This document shows positions 1-8,446 of a stretch of 64,000 nucleotides of DNA, one piece after another; the first letter of the stretch is position 1; every line of letters starts with the position of its first letter. The stretch spans positions 1 to 64,000 of the forward strand of contig NZ_AVGG01000001.1 of the NCBI RefSeq assembly GCF_000498535.1, given 5' to 3'. The notes under the pieces are model-generated. The model was given only the letters and a program-made list of their open reading frames with translations. It was not told the DNA's origin and ran no database searches. The stretch comes from Flavobacterium limnosediminis JC2902 (lineage in GTDB: Bacteria > Bacteroidota > Bacteroidia > Flavobacteriales > Flavobacteriaceae). A program made the translations under genes and the position numbers.

Positions 1-80
1 TTTTTTATTCTTTTTTTCGAGATTTCCCTTAACTCACTGATAACCATTTCTTAAAGAAGGAAAGTTTTTTTTAAAAAAAA

Positions 81-365
81 GGCGCTGAGGAACTGAGTGA
101 CTGAGGCGCTAAGGGAAAAGCATTGTTACTTGCAAAGATTCTGAGGCACTGAAACATTAAGGAACTGAGGAAAAATCACAATTGACTATACAATATATAA
201 AGGTACCGAGGGATTGAAGTGCTAAGATACTAAGGAAAATCACTGTCAGAAACAAAGGTTCTGAAGCACTGAGACACTAAGGGGCTGAGGAAAATTACTC
301 TTGGGTACACTATATATAGTAGGTACTGAGGAAAAATCATTATCGGCTACCTATAATATACGTAT
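81..365. repeat. Imperfect tandem repeat, about 55-65 bp unit
   Basis: Four longer units and one short one start near 81, 137, 202, 257 and 322. Each begins with a GGTTCTGAGGCACTGA-like phrase, continues through ACTAAGGAACTGAGGAAAA, and ends in an AT-rich tail. Inside a unit the short phrase (A)CTGAGG/ACTAAGG recurs. The first 572 bases hold no convincing gene: this array, AT-rich filler, and a dispersed element at 478-573. Function unknown. Confidence 0.8.
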
Positions 366-477
366 ACAGAAACCCTAAAAAAGATAACTTCATAATTAAA
401 CTATAGTATTGAAATTACAGCAAACCGGATTGACCGCATAATTCAAATGACTGCAAAAAAGTAACAACCTCTCTCCC

Positions 478-573
478 CTAGCCCCGATTGCAGTGGAAAT
501 CCCGCAGCGCAGCGGAGGAATTGCAACGGAAAGCGGGAATATGGATCGCAAAAATACCCGAACCATTCGCTCC
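478..573 (+). repeat. Dispersed variable-hairpin element, copy A
   Basis: It starts CTAGCCCCGATTGCAGTGG, has a short GC-rich inverted repeat in the middle (CCGC...GCGG), then ATTGCAACGGAAAGCGGGAA, and ends GAACCATTCGCTCC. The same outer blocks recur near 6566, 41913 and, inverted, 36597. The element ends exactly at the stop codon of the permease gene that runs leftward from 1805. Confidence 0.75.
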
Positions 574-1805
574 TAATCGAATCGGATGGCTTTGACCGGA
601 GAAATTTTAGTTATTATATAGGACGGAATTAACAAAACCAGAAGACAAACCAAAACGGTTCCGACGTTCAGCGCTACTATATAAGGTATATCAATAGCGA
701 CTGGTGCTTCTGTTACATAATAATTTTCGGGGTTAAGTTTAACGATGCCGAAATACTTCTGAATAAGCAACACGCCAATACCAACAAGATTGCCCCAAAA
801 TAAACCGCGAAGAATCAGATGGCCGGCATTGTACAGAAATATTTTTCGCACTAACCAATTATTGGCGCCAACTGCTTTCAGAATACCGATCATTTGGGTA
901 CGTTCCAGAATGAGCACCAACAACGCCACCACCATATTAATGGTAGCCACAACAATCATGATAATCAGAATGACGATAATATTAAAGTCGAACAGTTTTA
1001 ACCATTCGAAAATATTAAAATACTTCTCCTCTATGGTAATACTGTTATAGGTAGGCGGTATGGCATCATAAATCTCTTCTCCTTTTTCTTTTATCATGGA
1101 AAAATCATCGACAAAAACTTCAAAAGCACCAACTTCACCCTTTTGCCATTTGTTGATGCGTTGCACATGACGGATATCCCCTATTACATAAGCAGCGTCG
1201 AATTCCTGAAAACCGGAATTGTAAATCCCCACAATTTTAAAATTACGAAGATTGGGCAGCTTCCCCTCTTCTTTCATGAAAAAAGTATTGAACTTATCGC
1301 CCACTTTTAACTGAAGTCGGTTCGCAAGGTATTCGGATATGACAACTTCGGGGTTCAGATTGTTTTTAAGATCGGGAATTTTTCCGCTGACGATGTACTC
1401 CTGCAGGTTTTCCCATTGAAAATCTTTTCCGACACCTTTAAAAACGATACCTTCGAATGCATTTTCGGTTCGGATGATTCCCGCTTTGGTCGCCACAGCC
1501 TGAATATGACTGATACCTTCAACACTTTTAAACTGAGGATAAAAATCCTGGTGAATCGAAATCGGCTCCACGCTGACTTCCGATTGGTTGTCGTCGTAAT
1601 TGGAAATAATGACATGACCGTTAAAAGCTGAGACTTTCTGGCGTATTTTTTGCTGAAGTCCAATACCCGTTGCGATGGAAACAATCATCATAACCATTCC
1701 AATGGCAATTGCAGCTATGGCAATTTTTATAATTGGTGCAGATATACTACTTTTATAGTTTTTGGTAGTAACAAGTCTTTTGGCTATAAAATATTCTAAT
1801 TTCAA
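573..1805 (-). CDS. ABC transporter permease, LolC/LolE-FtsX type
   Basis: Inner-membrane permease of the FtsX/LolE family, whose members extract lipoproteins from the inner membrane or act as mechanotransmitters. The layout fits: an N-terminal transmembrane helix (about residues 26-50), a large periplasmic domain (about 60-270), then three transmembrane helices ending in the usual charged tail (PVKAIRFD). No ATG is available near the N terminus. TTG at 1820 and TTG at 1805 are both possible; I prefer 1805 because the product then starts MKLEYFIAKRL, the N terminus I recall for flavobacterial members. A divergent gene starts only 5 bases away. The partner ATPase is not adjacent. Family call is firm; the lipoprotein role is inferred. 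Confidence 0.88.
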   Translation of the reverse strand: MKLEYFIAKRLVTTKNYKSSISAPIIKIAIAAIAIGMVMMIVSIATGIGLQQKIRQKVSAFNGHVIISNYDDNQSEVSVEPISIHQDFYPQFKSVEGISHIQAVATKAGIIRTENAFEGIVFKGVGKDFQWENLQEYIVSGKIPDLKNNLNPEVVISEYLANRLQLKVGDKFNTFFMKEEGKLPNLRNFKIVGIYNSGFQEFDAAYVIGDIRHVQRINKWQKGEVGAFEVFVDDFSMIKEKGEEIYDAIPPTYNSITIEEKYFNIFEWLKLFDFNIIVILIIMIVVATINMVVALLVLILERTQMIGILKAVGANNWLVRKIFLYNAGHLILRGLFWGNLVGIGVLLIQKYFGIVKLNPENYYVTEAPVAIDIPYIVALNVGTVLVCLLVLLIPSYIITKISPVKAIRFD

Positions 1806-1810
1806 AGTAT

Positions 1811-3028
1811 ATGATTTCAAATTCGGTCCTCAAAAATACAGTTTTATTCTTGGTTTTATCGATAGTCTCCTGTGGAAATTCGATTAAGGGGAGAGAAGCA
1901 GGAAGCAAGAACCAAGAAGAAAACCCTCTTATAACAGCTGAAATAAAAACAGGAGCTGATAATTACACCGCTTATCTTCCATTATTAAAGAATAAGAAAG
2001 CAGGGATTGTAACGAATCAGACGGGAATCCTTTCCGACAAAACGCATTTGGTTGATTTTTTGCTTGGGAAGAAAATCGATATTCAGAAAATTTATGCACC
2101 GGAACACGGTTTTCGTGGTACTGCCGATGCAGGCGAATTGATCAAAGACGGAAAAGACACCAAAACAGGATTACCAATCATTTCACTATACGGAAACAAT
2201 AAAAAACCGAAACCGGAGCAATTGGCCGGAATTGACATTATGATTTTCGATTTACAGGATGTGGGTGCGCGGTTCTACACCTATATTTCTTCGTTGCATT
2301 ATGTGATGGAAGCCTGTGCTGAAAACAACATCCAACTCATTGTATTAGACCGACCGAATCCGAACGGCAGCATTATTGATGGTCCGATTCTGGAAAAAGA
2401 GCATACAAGTTTTGTAGGTATGCATCCGATTCCTGTTTTACATGGCATGACGATTGGAGAATATGCAAAAATGATTAATGGTGAAAAATGGCTGAAAAAT
2501 GGAGTGCAATGCAAACTGACAGTGATTCCGTGCTTGAACTACAACCGAAACATGACATACAGTTTACCGGTGAAACCGTCTCCGAATTTACCGAACGACC
2601 AGGCTATCAACTTGTATGCGAGTTTGTGTTTGTTTGAAGGTACCAATATAAGCATGGGTCGCGGCACCGATAAACAATTTCAGCTTTACGGCTCACCTTT
2701 CTTACCTAAAAGCGATTTCAGCTTTGTTCCCGGTCCGAATTTAGGCGCTAAAGATCCGACGCATAATGGCAAAACCTGTTATGGTGAGGATTTATCGAAG
2801 ATTGAAAAAGTAAAACAACTGGAATTGAAATGGCTGATTAAAGCCTATCAGACCACGAGTGATAAATCAAAATTCTTTAATGATTTTTTTACGAAGTTGG
2901 CGGGAACCAAAAAACTGCAGCAACAGATTGAAACCGGAATTTCCGAAAAAGAAATCAGAAAAAGTTGGGAAAAAGGAATTGCTGATTTTAAGACAATGCG
3001 AAAAGCGTACCTTATATATGGTGAATAA
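1811..3028 (+). CDS. namZ: DUF1343 exo-beta-N-acetylmuramidase-like lipoprotein
   Basis: Member of the DUF1343/YbbC family; characterised members (NamZ) release terminal N-acetylmuramic acid from peptidoglycan fragments, so a role in cell-wall recycling is likely. Lipoprotein signal peptide with the lipobox LSIVSC around residues 17-22. Conserved family blocks are GIVTNQTG, APEHGFRG and FDLQDVGARFYTYI in the N-terminal half, and LFEGTNISMGRGTDKQF in the second half. The 405-aa length is normal for the family. It starts with ATG 5 bases from the divergent permease start, so its promoter must lie inside that gene. The symbol is by family similarity, not proven orthology. Confidence 0.85.
   Translation: MISNSVLKNTVLFLVLSIVSCGNSIKGREAGSKNQEENPLITAEIKTGADNYTAYLPLLKNKKAGIVTNQTGILSDKTHLVDFLLGKKIDIQKIYAPEHGFRGTADAGELIKDGKDTKTGLPIISLYGNNKKPKPEQLAGIDIMIFDLQDVGARFYTYISSLHYVMEACAENNIQLIVLDRPNPNGSIIDGPILEKEHTSFVGMHPIPVLHGMTIGEYAKMINGEKWLKNGVQCKLTVIPCLNYNRNMTYSLPVKPSPNLPNDQAINLYASLCLFEGTNISMGRGTDKQFQLYGSPFLPKSDFSFVPGPNLGAKDPTHNGKTCYGEDLSKIEKVKQLELKWLIKAYQTTSDKSKFFNDFFTKLAGTKKLQQQIETGISEKEIRKSWEKGIADFKTMRKAYLIYGE
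1831..1838 (-). promoter_or_regulatory. Candidate -7 element for the permease gene
   Basis: Reads TATTTTTG on the minus strand, matching the Bacteroidetes -7 consensus TAnnTTTG. It lies 25 bases before the preferred TTG start and inside the first codons of the divergent muramidase gene. No clear -33 TTG was seen. Confidence 0.4.
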
Positions 3029-3116
3029 AAAAAGTGTCTTGATTGCACTAACACAGAACTCATACTTCTTAGCAATTAACAGACACATCCTGCAAAAGGT
3101 CAACAAATAAAAAATC

Positions 3117-3176
3117 AAACACAGATTCCACAGATTTACACAGATCAATTTGTGCAAATTTGTGGAATCTGTGTTT
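3117..3176. terminator. Long hairpin between convergent genes
   Basis: A 16-bp perfect stem (AAACACAGATTCCACA pairs with its complement at 3161-3176) continues inward through ATTT/AAAT and CACA/TGTG with single mismatches. It lies between two genes that end toward each other and can serve both. The CACAGATT-type wording resembles dispersed repeats common in Bacteroidetes gaps. Confidence 0.6.
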
Positions 3177-3215
3177 TAAATACCTTGTTTTTTTTTTATC
3201 TGAACATCAAGTTCA

Positions 3216-3581
3216 TTAGACTATCTCCTCTCCAAATTGAAGCAGATATCCATTATTGTCATAAACAGCAAATTCGCGCATGCCCCATTCGAAGGTTTCG
3301 ATTTCGTAACAGATGTTACATTTGTCTCTCAAGGCTTCCCAAAGTTCATCCACATTAACCACATTAATATAAAACGAACCGGTAAACGTTGGTTTTTCAA
3401 AAGAAACATGTTCGTTGGGTTTGGCCAGCATGATTTCGGCATCGTCTTTATGTAATGCGGCCCACCCCCAGTCCTCATTGTATTCGGCACAGGTAAATCC
3501 CAAAACATTTACGTAAAACGCGATGGTTTCATTGAGTTCGTTGGTTGACAAGATGGGACGGATGGATTTAAATTTTGCCAT
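3216..3581 (-). CDS. VOC-family (glyoxalase/bleomycin-resistance fold) protein
   Basis: A 121-aa single-domain protein of the vicinal oxygen chelate superfamily: RPILSTNELNETIAFYVNVLGF at the start is the typical first beta-alpha-beta unit, and FAVYDNNGYLLQFGE near the end is the typical last strand. Members bind a metal or a small hydrophobic ligand as dimers and range from lyases and dioxygenases to drug-binding resistance proteins. The substrate cannot be read from the sequence. It ends 2 bases before the next leftward gene begins, so the two are probably co-transcribed. Confidence 0.8.
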   Translation of the reverse strand: MAKFKSIRPILSTNELNETIAFYVNVLGFTCAEYNEDWGWAALHKDDAEIMLAKPNEHVSFEKPTFTGSFYINVVNVDELWEALRDKCNICYEIETFEWGMREFAVYDNNGYLLQFGEEIV

Positions 3582-3583
3582 GA

Positions 3584-3997
3584 TTACAATTTTACCTGAA
3601 TATTCGGATTTACTTTAAGAAGTTCTTTTATAAACTCTTCTCTTTCTTTTGGAGAAATGACAACGCTGTCAGACTGATTGTACAGTACTTCAATCCTATC
3701 GGTAAAGGAACATGCCGGAGCGTTTAGCATACTGTCTGTTTTTTGGACTGACCGAATCGCCGAAATCAAAATGTTCTTGTTAATCATAAAACCACATCTT
3801 ACATTCAAATTATTATCTGTAATACTGTAATCTGTGTTCAAAAACAGATAAGACGAAAAAGCTACACTTGATCCCAAAATAACCAAAATCACCCAATCCA
3901 TTTCACGTATACCTATTACAAGAGAAGGTATCAAACCTGAAATTATCAATATAGGCAGCCCTACATCTATTTTGGATTTGTATGTTTTTTTTATCAT
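3584..3997 (-). CDS. Small membrane protein with bacterial PH-like domain
   Basis: 137 aa. Two hydrophobic helices in the first 55 residues (VGLPILIISGLIPSLV and WVILVILGSSVAFSSYLFL) are followed by a beta-rich domain with YSITDNNLNVRCGF and IRSVQKTDSMLNAPACS. This is the pattern of YyaB-type bacterial PH-domain proteins, where a TDNNL(x)V turn follows the helices. Function is unknown for most members. It is probably in an operon with the VOC protein downstream. Confidence 0.65.
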   Translation of the reverse strand: MIKKTYKSKIDVGLPILIISGLIPSLVIGIREMDWVILVILGSSVAFSSYLFLNTDYSITDNNLNVRCGFMINKNILISAIRSVQKTDSMLNAPACSFTDRIEVLYNQSDSVVISPKEREEFIKELLKVNPNIQVKL

Positions 3998-4031
3998 TTG
4001 AAAAAAGGATCAGTCCAACATAATTTATTTG

Positions 4032-4529
4032 CTACAACGGCAATTTCTTTTTCATTTCTTCCACAATATTGTAGGCCGCCGGGCAAATGGCAACATTTTT
4101 TAGTGTCAGATTAGAGATTTGCTGAAACTTCTTTCTGTCGGTGTGTGGGAATTCACGGCACGCTTTAGGACGCACATCATAAATCATGCAATAGTTTTCG
4201 GCATCCAAAAACGTACACGGTACACTTTGCAATACGTAATCCTTATCTTCATCAATGCGAAGGTATTGATCAATAAACTGTTGTGGTTTCTGTTTCAGAT
4301 GTTTTGCTATGCGCTCAATATCGGCCGAAGTGAAAAGCGGGCCGGTGGTTTTACAGCAATTGGCACATTCCAGACAGTCTGTACGTTTGAATTCGGCATC
4401 GTGCAGATCCTGCATCACGTAGTCCAGATTCTTGGGCGTTTTCTTTTTAAGCTTATCGAAATACTTTTTGTTTTCGTTATGCTTATCTTTGGCCAACTTT
4501 TGAATTTCGTTTAAAGACGGTTTGAGCAT
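4032..4529 (-). CDS. YkgJ-family cysteine-cluster protein
   Basis: 165 aa. It has the family's cysteine pattern, CLECANCCKTTGP around residue 57, then CTFLD, YCMIYDVRPKACREFP and a late IC, consistent with binding Zn or an Fe-S cluster. The biochemical role of this family is largely unknown. A candidate promoter lies just upstream at 4570-4577. It is divergent from the methyltransferase that starts at 4622. Confidence 0.85.
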   Translation of the reverse strand: MLKPSLNEIQKLAKDKHNENKKYFDKLKKKTPKNLDYVMQDLHDAEFKRTDCLECANCCKTTGPLFTSADIERIAKHLKQKPQQFIDQYLRIDEDKDYVLQSVPCTFLDAENYCMIYDVRPKACREFPHTDRKKFQQISNLTLKNVAICPAAYNIVEEMKKKLPL

Positions 4530-4569
4530 TTGTGTATTCGGTTATCCGTTTATTCGGAAAACAACTTTG

Positions 4570-4577
4570 CAAAATTA
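4570..4577 (-). promoter_or_regulatory. Candidate -7 element for the YkgJ-family gene
   Basis: TAATTTTG on the minus strand fits TAnnTTTG and lies 41 bases before the ATG at 4529. A TTG lies 15 bases upstream, slightly closer than the usual 17-23. Confidence 0.4.
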
Positions 4578-4621
4578 CTCAATTCAGACAAACAAATAAC
4601 CACATTAACACATTACCAACA

Positions 4622-5332
4622 ATGAAAGACCTTTTCGGAAAAGCCATACTGGATTACCAAACCGGTAATTCCCCGGAAGATTTAATTACCGAAACCTCCA
4701 TATCGGAAGCCGATGAAATGAGTGTTGCCTACTTGTTTCGCGGTTACAAAGAAATGCCAAAAATGGAGCGAAAAGCTTTGGATCTGGCGAAAGGAAAAGT
4801 ATTGGATATTGGTTGTGGTGCCGGAAGTCATGCTTTGTATCTGCAAAACGAACGGAATCTTGACGTAACTGCCATTGATATTTCCGCCAATGCGATTAAG
4901 GCCTGTGAACTCCGCGGTGTAAAAAATGCCCGGGTTCAGAATGTGATGGAATTGAATGATGAAACCTACGACACCATTTTACTGATGATGAATGGGGCTG
5001 GCATGTGCGGAAAACTTAATAAAGTTGCAGGATTTCTACAGAAGTTAAAATCACTGATAACCGAAAATGGTCAGATTCTATTGGACAGTTCGGATATCAT
5101 TTACATGTTTGATGAGGATGAAGATGGCGGAAAATGGATTCCGAACGATACGGCCTATTACGGAGAAGTGGTTTTCAATGTGTCCTACAAAGGGGAAAAA
5201 GAAGAGCCTTTTGACTGGATGTACATTGATTACAATACGCTACAGAATGCGGCTCATGCCAACGGACTACAATGTGAACTCATTTTGGAAGGTGAGCATT
5301 ATGATTATCTGGCTCGATTGACAAACCTTTAA
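4622..5332 (+). CDS. Class I SAM-dependent methyltransferase
   Basis: 236 aa from ATG 4622, preferred over an in-frame start at 4532 because the extra 30 residues would overlap the divergent promoter region and match no fold. Motif I KVLDIGCGAGSHAL (about residues 58-71) binds S-adenosylmethionine; VTAIDIS is the acidic motif II; LLMMNGAGMCG is the post-motif region. The substrate is unknown: the C-terminal half has no recognisable target domain. It ends 18 bases before a bidirectional terminator. Confidence 0.85.
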   Translation: MKDLFGKAILDYQTGNSPEDLITETSISEADEMSVAYLFRGYKEMPKMERKALDLAKGKVLDIGCGAGSHALYLQNERNLDVTAIDISANAIKACELRGVKNARVQNVMELNDETYDTILLMMNGAGMCGKLNKVAGFLQKLKSLITENGQILLDSSDIIYMFDEDEDGGKWIPNDTAYYGEVVFNVSYKGEKEEPFDWMYIDYNTLQNAAHANGLQCELILEGEHYDYLARLTNL

Positions 5333-5350
5333 AATTGAATTTTAAAAATA

Positions 5351-5385
5351 AAAAAATCCCAAACTAATATAGCTTGGGATTTTTT
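5351..5385. terminator. Bidirectional intrinsic terminator
   Basis: A 12-bp stem AAAAAATCCCAA / TTGGGATTTTTT with an 11-base loop lies between the convergent methyltransferase and DUF2059 genes, with T-runs on both strands. Confidence 0.85.
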
Positions 5386-5404
5386 TATTGATTGTTAAGA
5401 TTTC

Positions 5405-5812
5405 TTATTGCATGTATTTCATCATCATGCCTTGCAAGCCCATTCCCCACTCTTGGCCTGCTGCCATATTTTTCTCTGCAATTATCCCTGCTTTTTCAGA
5501 CATTTTCTTTCCGATTGGCGTTTCATAGAATTTCAAAATAGCTTTGATATCTTCCTGAGTATATTCCTGCATGTATATTTCAGCCATTTTATCATACAAT
5601 GCCGGCATGGTCGCCTCGAATTCAACCAAAAAGGCAGCGTGTTTCTCTTTCGGAACCATTTTCAGAATCTGGTCTTTAGCTACTTTCATCTGCCCAGCCG
5701 AACCGGTAACTTCAATTAGCTTTAATACATCTTTTTTGAAGGCTTCATTGGTTTGTGCCATTCCTAAATTCGCCACTAAAACAAATGCGAACGTTAAAAT
5801 TACTTTTTTCAT
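5405..5812 (-). CDS. DUF2059 family exported protein
   Basis: 135 aa with a signal peptide (KKVILTFAFVLVANLGMAQ, cleavage after AQ). The mature part is alpha-helical and carries the DUF2059 signature KAILKFYETPIGKKMSEK near residue 95. The family is periplasmic and of unknown function. It stands alone between a terminator and queE, which runs the same way 27 bases upstream. Confidence 0.85.
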   Translation of the reverse strand: MKKVILTFAFVLVANLGMAQTNEAFKKDVLKLIEVTGSAGQMKVAKDQILKMVPKEKHAAFLVEFEATMPALYDKMAEIYMQEYTQEDIKAILKFYETPIGKKMSEKAGIIAEKNMAAGQEWGMGLQGMMMKYMQ

Positions 5813-5839
5813 TATTTTTTTGTTGTTGGTTATATCCTG

Positions 5840-6472
5840 TTATGGAATATTAAGGTATTTATGCGTTTGTAAAGATACACGCCATTTCGGATTATTCATA
5901 ACATAATCCACAATTAAAGGTGTCATTTCTTCCTTTTTGCTCCACTCCGGCTGTAAAAACAAAATTGCCTTATCGTTAACTTTAGCAGCCTGCTCCTCAG
6001 CAAAAATGAAATCGTGTTTGTTGTGAATGATGACTTTCAGCTCGTGCGCTGTTTTATAAGCATCATCAACAGGAAGTTTGGTTTTCTTTGGTGAAAGGCA
6101 AAACCAGTCCCAGGTTCCGGTTACCGGATAAGCTCCGGAAGTCTCGATATGTACGCGTAAATTTTGTTCTTTCAGTTTGGTTGTTAAAACCGTCATGTCC
6201 CAGGTTAACGGTTCTCCTCCGGTTACCACAACGGTTTCCGCATATTTTTTGGCATTGGCCACGATAACATCGGTAGCTGTTGGCGGATGCAGTTCGGCAT
6301 TCCAGCTTTCTTTTACATCGCACCAGTGACAACCCACATCACACCCACCAATACGGATGAAATAGGCCGCCGTTCCGGTATGGTACCCTTCTCCCTGAAT
6401 GGTATAAAATTCCTCCATTAAAGGCAGCATTTCGCCTTTTTCCACCGCTATCTGTATTTCTTTTTTCAACAT
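5840..6472 (-). CDS. queE: 7-carboxy-7-deazaguanine synthase (radical SAM)
   Basis: Makes 7-carboxy-7-deazaguanine from 6-carboxytetrahydropterin in queuosine synthesis. The radical-SAM 4Fe-4S motif appears as CDVGCHWC (C-x3-C-x2-C), preceded by EEFYTIQGEGYHTGTAAYFIR, the usual substrate-binding start of QueE. VVTGGEPLTW is the SAM-contacting glycine motif. ATG 6472 is chosen; an ATG 7 codons upstream would overlap the candidate promoter at 6491-6498. 210 aa is usual for the family. queA, the last-but-one step of the same pathway, lies at 19.3 kb in a separate unit. Confidence 0.93.
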   Translation of the reverse strand: MLKKEIQIAVEKGEMLPLMEEFYTIQGEGYHTGTAAYFIRIGGCDVGCHWCDVKESWNAELHPPTATDVIVANAKKYAETVVVTGGEPLTWDMTVLTTKLKEQNLRVHIETSGAYPVTGTWDWFCLSPKKTKLPVDDAYKTAHELKVIIHNKHDFIFAEEQAAKVNDKAILFLQPEWSKKEEMTPLIVDYVMNNPKWRVSLQTHKYLNIP

Positions 6473-6490
6473 TTTGTATAAAATAGTCTG

Positions 6491-6498
6491 CAAAGGTA
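6491..6498 (-). promoter_or_regulatory. Candidate -7 element for queE
   Basis: TACCTTTG on the minus strand fits TAnnTTTG, 18 bases upstream of the chosen queE ATG. I looked for a preQ1-type aptamer here and saw none. Confidence 0.4.
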
Positions 6499-6565
6499 AG
6501 CAATTTGAAAATTAGATTGTTAGCTTTTTAAGGGTTCGCTAACAAAGAATCCAAAAGTTCTTTCC

Positions 6566-6695
6566 CAGCCCTGATGGGAGCGGCATCCTTTTGTGGATCT
6601 CGTTTTTTAACGAGATCCACAAAAGATACAGCGGACAGCAGGAACAGGGATGGCAAGAAGGCGCAAACCTCCCGATAGCTATCGGGACGCTCCAA
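6566..6695 (+). repeat. Dispersed variable-hairpin element, copy B
   Basis: Starts CAGCCCTGATGGGAGCGGCA and ends GGGACGCTCCAA. Its centre is a perfect 15-bp stem (6588-6602 with 6611-6625) with an 8-base loop, and a second perfect palindrome CCCGATAGCTATCGGG lies at 6671-6686. The outer blocks (AGCCC.GAT, AGCGGA.AGC.GGAA, CGCTCCAA) match the other copies. A 63-codon open frame on the minus strand here is judged non-coding. Confidence 0.75.
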
Positions 6696-6744
6696 AAAAA
6701 AACCGACAACTTTCGTCATCGGTTTTGAATTGATTTGTATCGTA

Positions 6745-8418
6745 TTAAGCTTTAAGCGCTTTTAACGTTTTTGTTGCATAAGCATTGGCAGGATCGATGG
6801 CCAGCAATTTCTCAAGATTCTCGATTGCTTTGGCTTTGTCTGCACTATTCGCATAATGCGCACCCACGAAAGTATAAGCCTCGATTAAATTTTTCTTAAC
6901 GACAGGTTTTGATTTTTCAGCATCACCCTTCGCATTCACCAATTTCACATATTCTTCATAAGCTACCAAAGCGACCTTTTTAGATTCTGTTGTATCCATC
7001 GCCTCATTGGCTCTTGCTTTGAACAGGTGGGCATCCTGAGTTGACGCATTCAATTCGATTACCTTAGAAAAGGCTGCATCCGCTTTTACCAATTGGTCTT
7101 TTGGAGATGTTTTCGGATCGTAATCGAAGTACAAAGCGTATCCTAAGTAGAAATTATCCGCGAAGTAATTTTTCGATTTCGGGTTTTTGATGGCCACCTC
7201 GAATAATCTTGACGCGTTTTTGTATAATTTCTCTTTGAACATTTTCTGACCAAGCGGGTTCAGTTCACTGGCAATTACCGGGTCTTTTTCAACGGCTTTG
7301 TTCAATTCGGCCACACCTTCGTTGAAGATTTTTTCGTCATAGGTACCGTCCGCTTTTTTAGCTTCGGCCATTTTGGTTAATCCTAAATAAAGGTAATCGC
7401 GAGCGATGATTCTCTTCGGTTCCACTTTAGCAAAAAACTCGGTCATGGCTTTGGAACTTTCAGCATAATTTCCGTTTTCATACGCTGCATAACCTAAGTA
7501 ACGCAAGATACGCGGATTCACCTTATCCAGTTTTTTCATTTCGTTCGCTTCGATCTCCAATGCTTTGTAATCTTTAGCTAAGATTAGGAAATCGGCGTGA
7601 CGCATACGGGATTCCACCGAATAATCGGTTAAGCTCATGTATTTCTCATAATACTGTAATGCTTTTTTGATGTATTCGTCGTATTTCGCAGGCTCAGTAC
7701 TACCCCAGAAATAATAGGTTTCTGCCAACTCGCGGTACGCAGGGCCGAAATTCGCATCGGTTGCAATAACACCGTTCAGTAATTTAACAGCTTCTGTAAA
7801 GTTTTTGGCACCCTTATTAATTGCAGCATATTTAACGCGGGCAATTAATAATGATTTATCATATTCGTAAGCAGTTTCATAAGCCCTGAAAGCCTCACCT
7901 GCATTTTTATCGCCTTTTTGGGCATCCCCCATCGTTAAATAAGCGATTGGATTTTTGTCGTCAATCAACAACGCTTTATTGGTGATCTCTATGGCTTTTT
8001 TATAATCCGGGTTTTCAGAATTGGTATGTGCCTTTGCAACCAGTAATAATTCTTCGACGTCTTTTTTCTTGATATTGGCTGTTGCCTTGTCGAAGTTTGC
8101 CTGAGCTGAAGCTTTTTTGTTATCCAAATCGATTTGCCCTAAACCGATATAATTTAAAGTCCCTTTATCTTTAGCAGCAAGACCCTTATTAAAAATCATA
8201 ACAGCAGAATCCGCCTTCGCTTCCCTAAGGTAAACATCCCCAAGGTAGAAGAAATTCTTTCCGTTATCTGGACTGTTTTTCACCAATCCTCTTAATATTT
8301 TTTTGGCCTTGTCATATTGTTCCGCATCAATAGCTTTTTTTGCCTGCTCCAAATCCTGAGCGAAGACTGCTGTTGAGATTGCTGACAATACTAAACTTAA
8401 AACTTTAGCATTTCTCAT
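6745..8418 (-). CDS. Exported tetratricopeptide-repeat protein
   Basis: 557 aa with a signal peptide (LSLVLSAISTAVFAQ). Almost the whole mature protein is TPR-like helix pairs, for example EQYDKAKKILRGLVKNSPDN, GKNFFYLGDVYL and a final DKAKAIENLEKLLAIDPANA. Such proteins scaffold periplasmic or outer-membrane complexes; no catalytic motif is seen. It is the last gene of a seven-gene leftward cluster starting at ExbB, 28 bases after the PstS-like lipoprotein, which suggests a role with the Ton motor. That role is inference. Confidence 0.82.
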   Translation of the reverse strand: MRNAKVLSLVLSAISTAVFAQDLEQAKKAIDAEQYDKAKKILRGLVKNSPDNGKNFFYLGDVYLREAKADSAVMIFNKGLAAKDKGTLNYIGLGQIDLDNKKASAQANFDKATANIKKKDVEELLLVAKAHTNSENPDYKKAIEITNKALLIDDKNPIAYLTMGDAQKGDKNAGEAFRAYETAYEYDKSLLIARVKYAAINKGAKNFTEAVKLLNGVIATDANFGPAYRELAETYYFWGSTEPAKYDEYIKKALQYYEKYMSLTDYSVESRMRHADFLILAKDYKALEIEANEMKKLDKVNPRILRYLGYAAYENGNYAESSKAMTEFFAKVEPKRIIARDYLYLGLTKMAEAKKADGTYDEKIFNEGVAELNKAVEKDPVIASELNPLGQKMFKEKLYKNASRLFEVAIKNPKSKNYFADNFYLGYALYFDYDPKTSPKDQLVKADAAFSKVIELNASTQDAHLFKARANEAMDTTESKKVALVAYEEYVKLVNAKGDAEKSKPVVKKNLIEAYTFVGAHYANSADKAKAIENLEKLLAIDPANAYATKTLKALKA

Positions 8419-8446
8419 TTCTAAATTCGTTTTTGGTTATTCTTTA

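Noticed and set aside
790..1050. 86-codon ORF opposite the permease gene
   Set aside because: It is a shadow of the permease coding sequence in another frame, without independent support.
6473..6530. preQ1 riboswitch before queE
   Set aside because: No CC-rich pseudoknot loop or A-rich tail fitting preQ1 classes was found in the short leader.
6528..6719. 63-codon ORF on the minus strand between queE and the TPR gene
   Set aside because: It is encoded almost wholly by the dispersed element copy B, including both perfect palindromes, and has no start signal or family.
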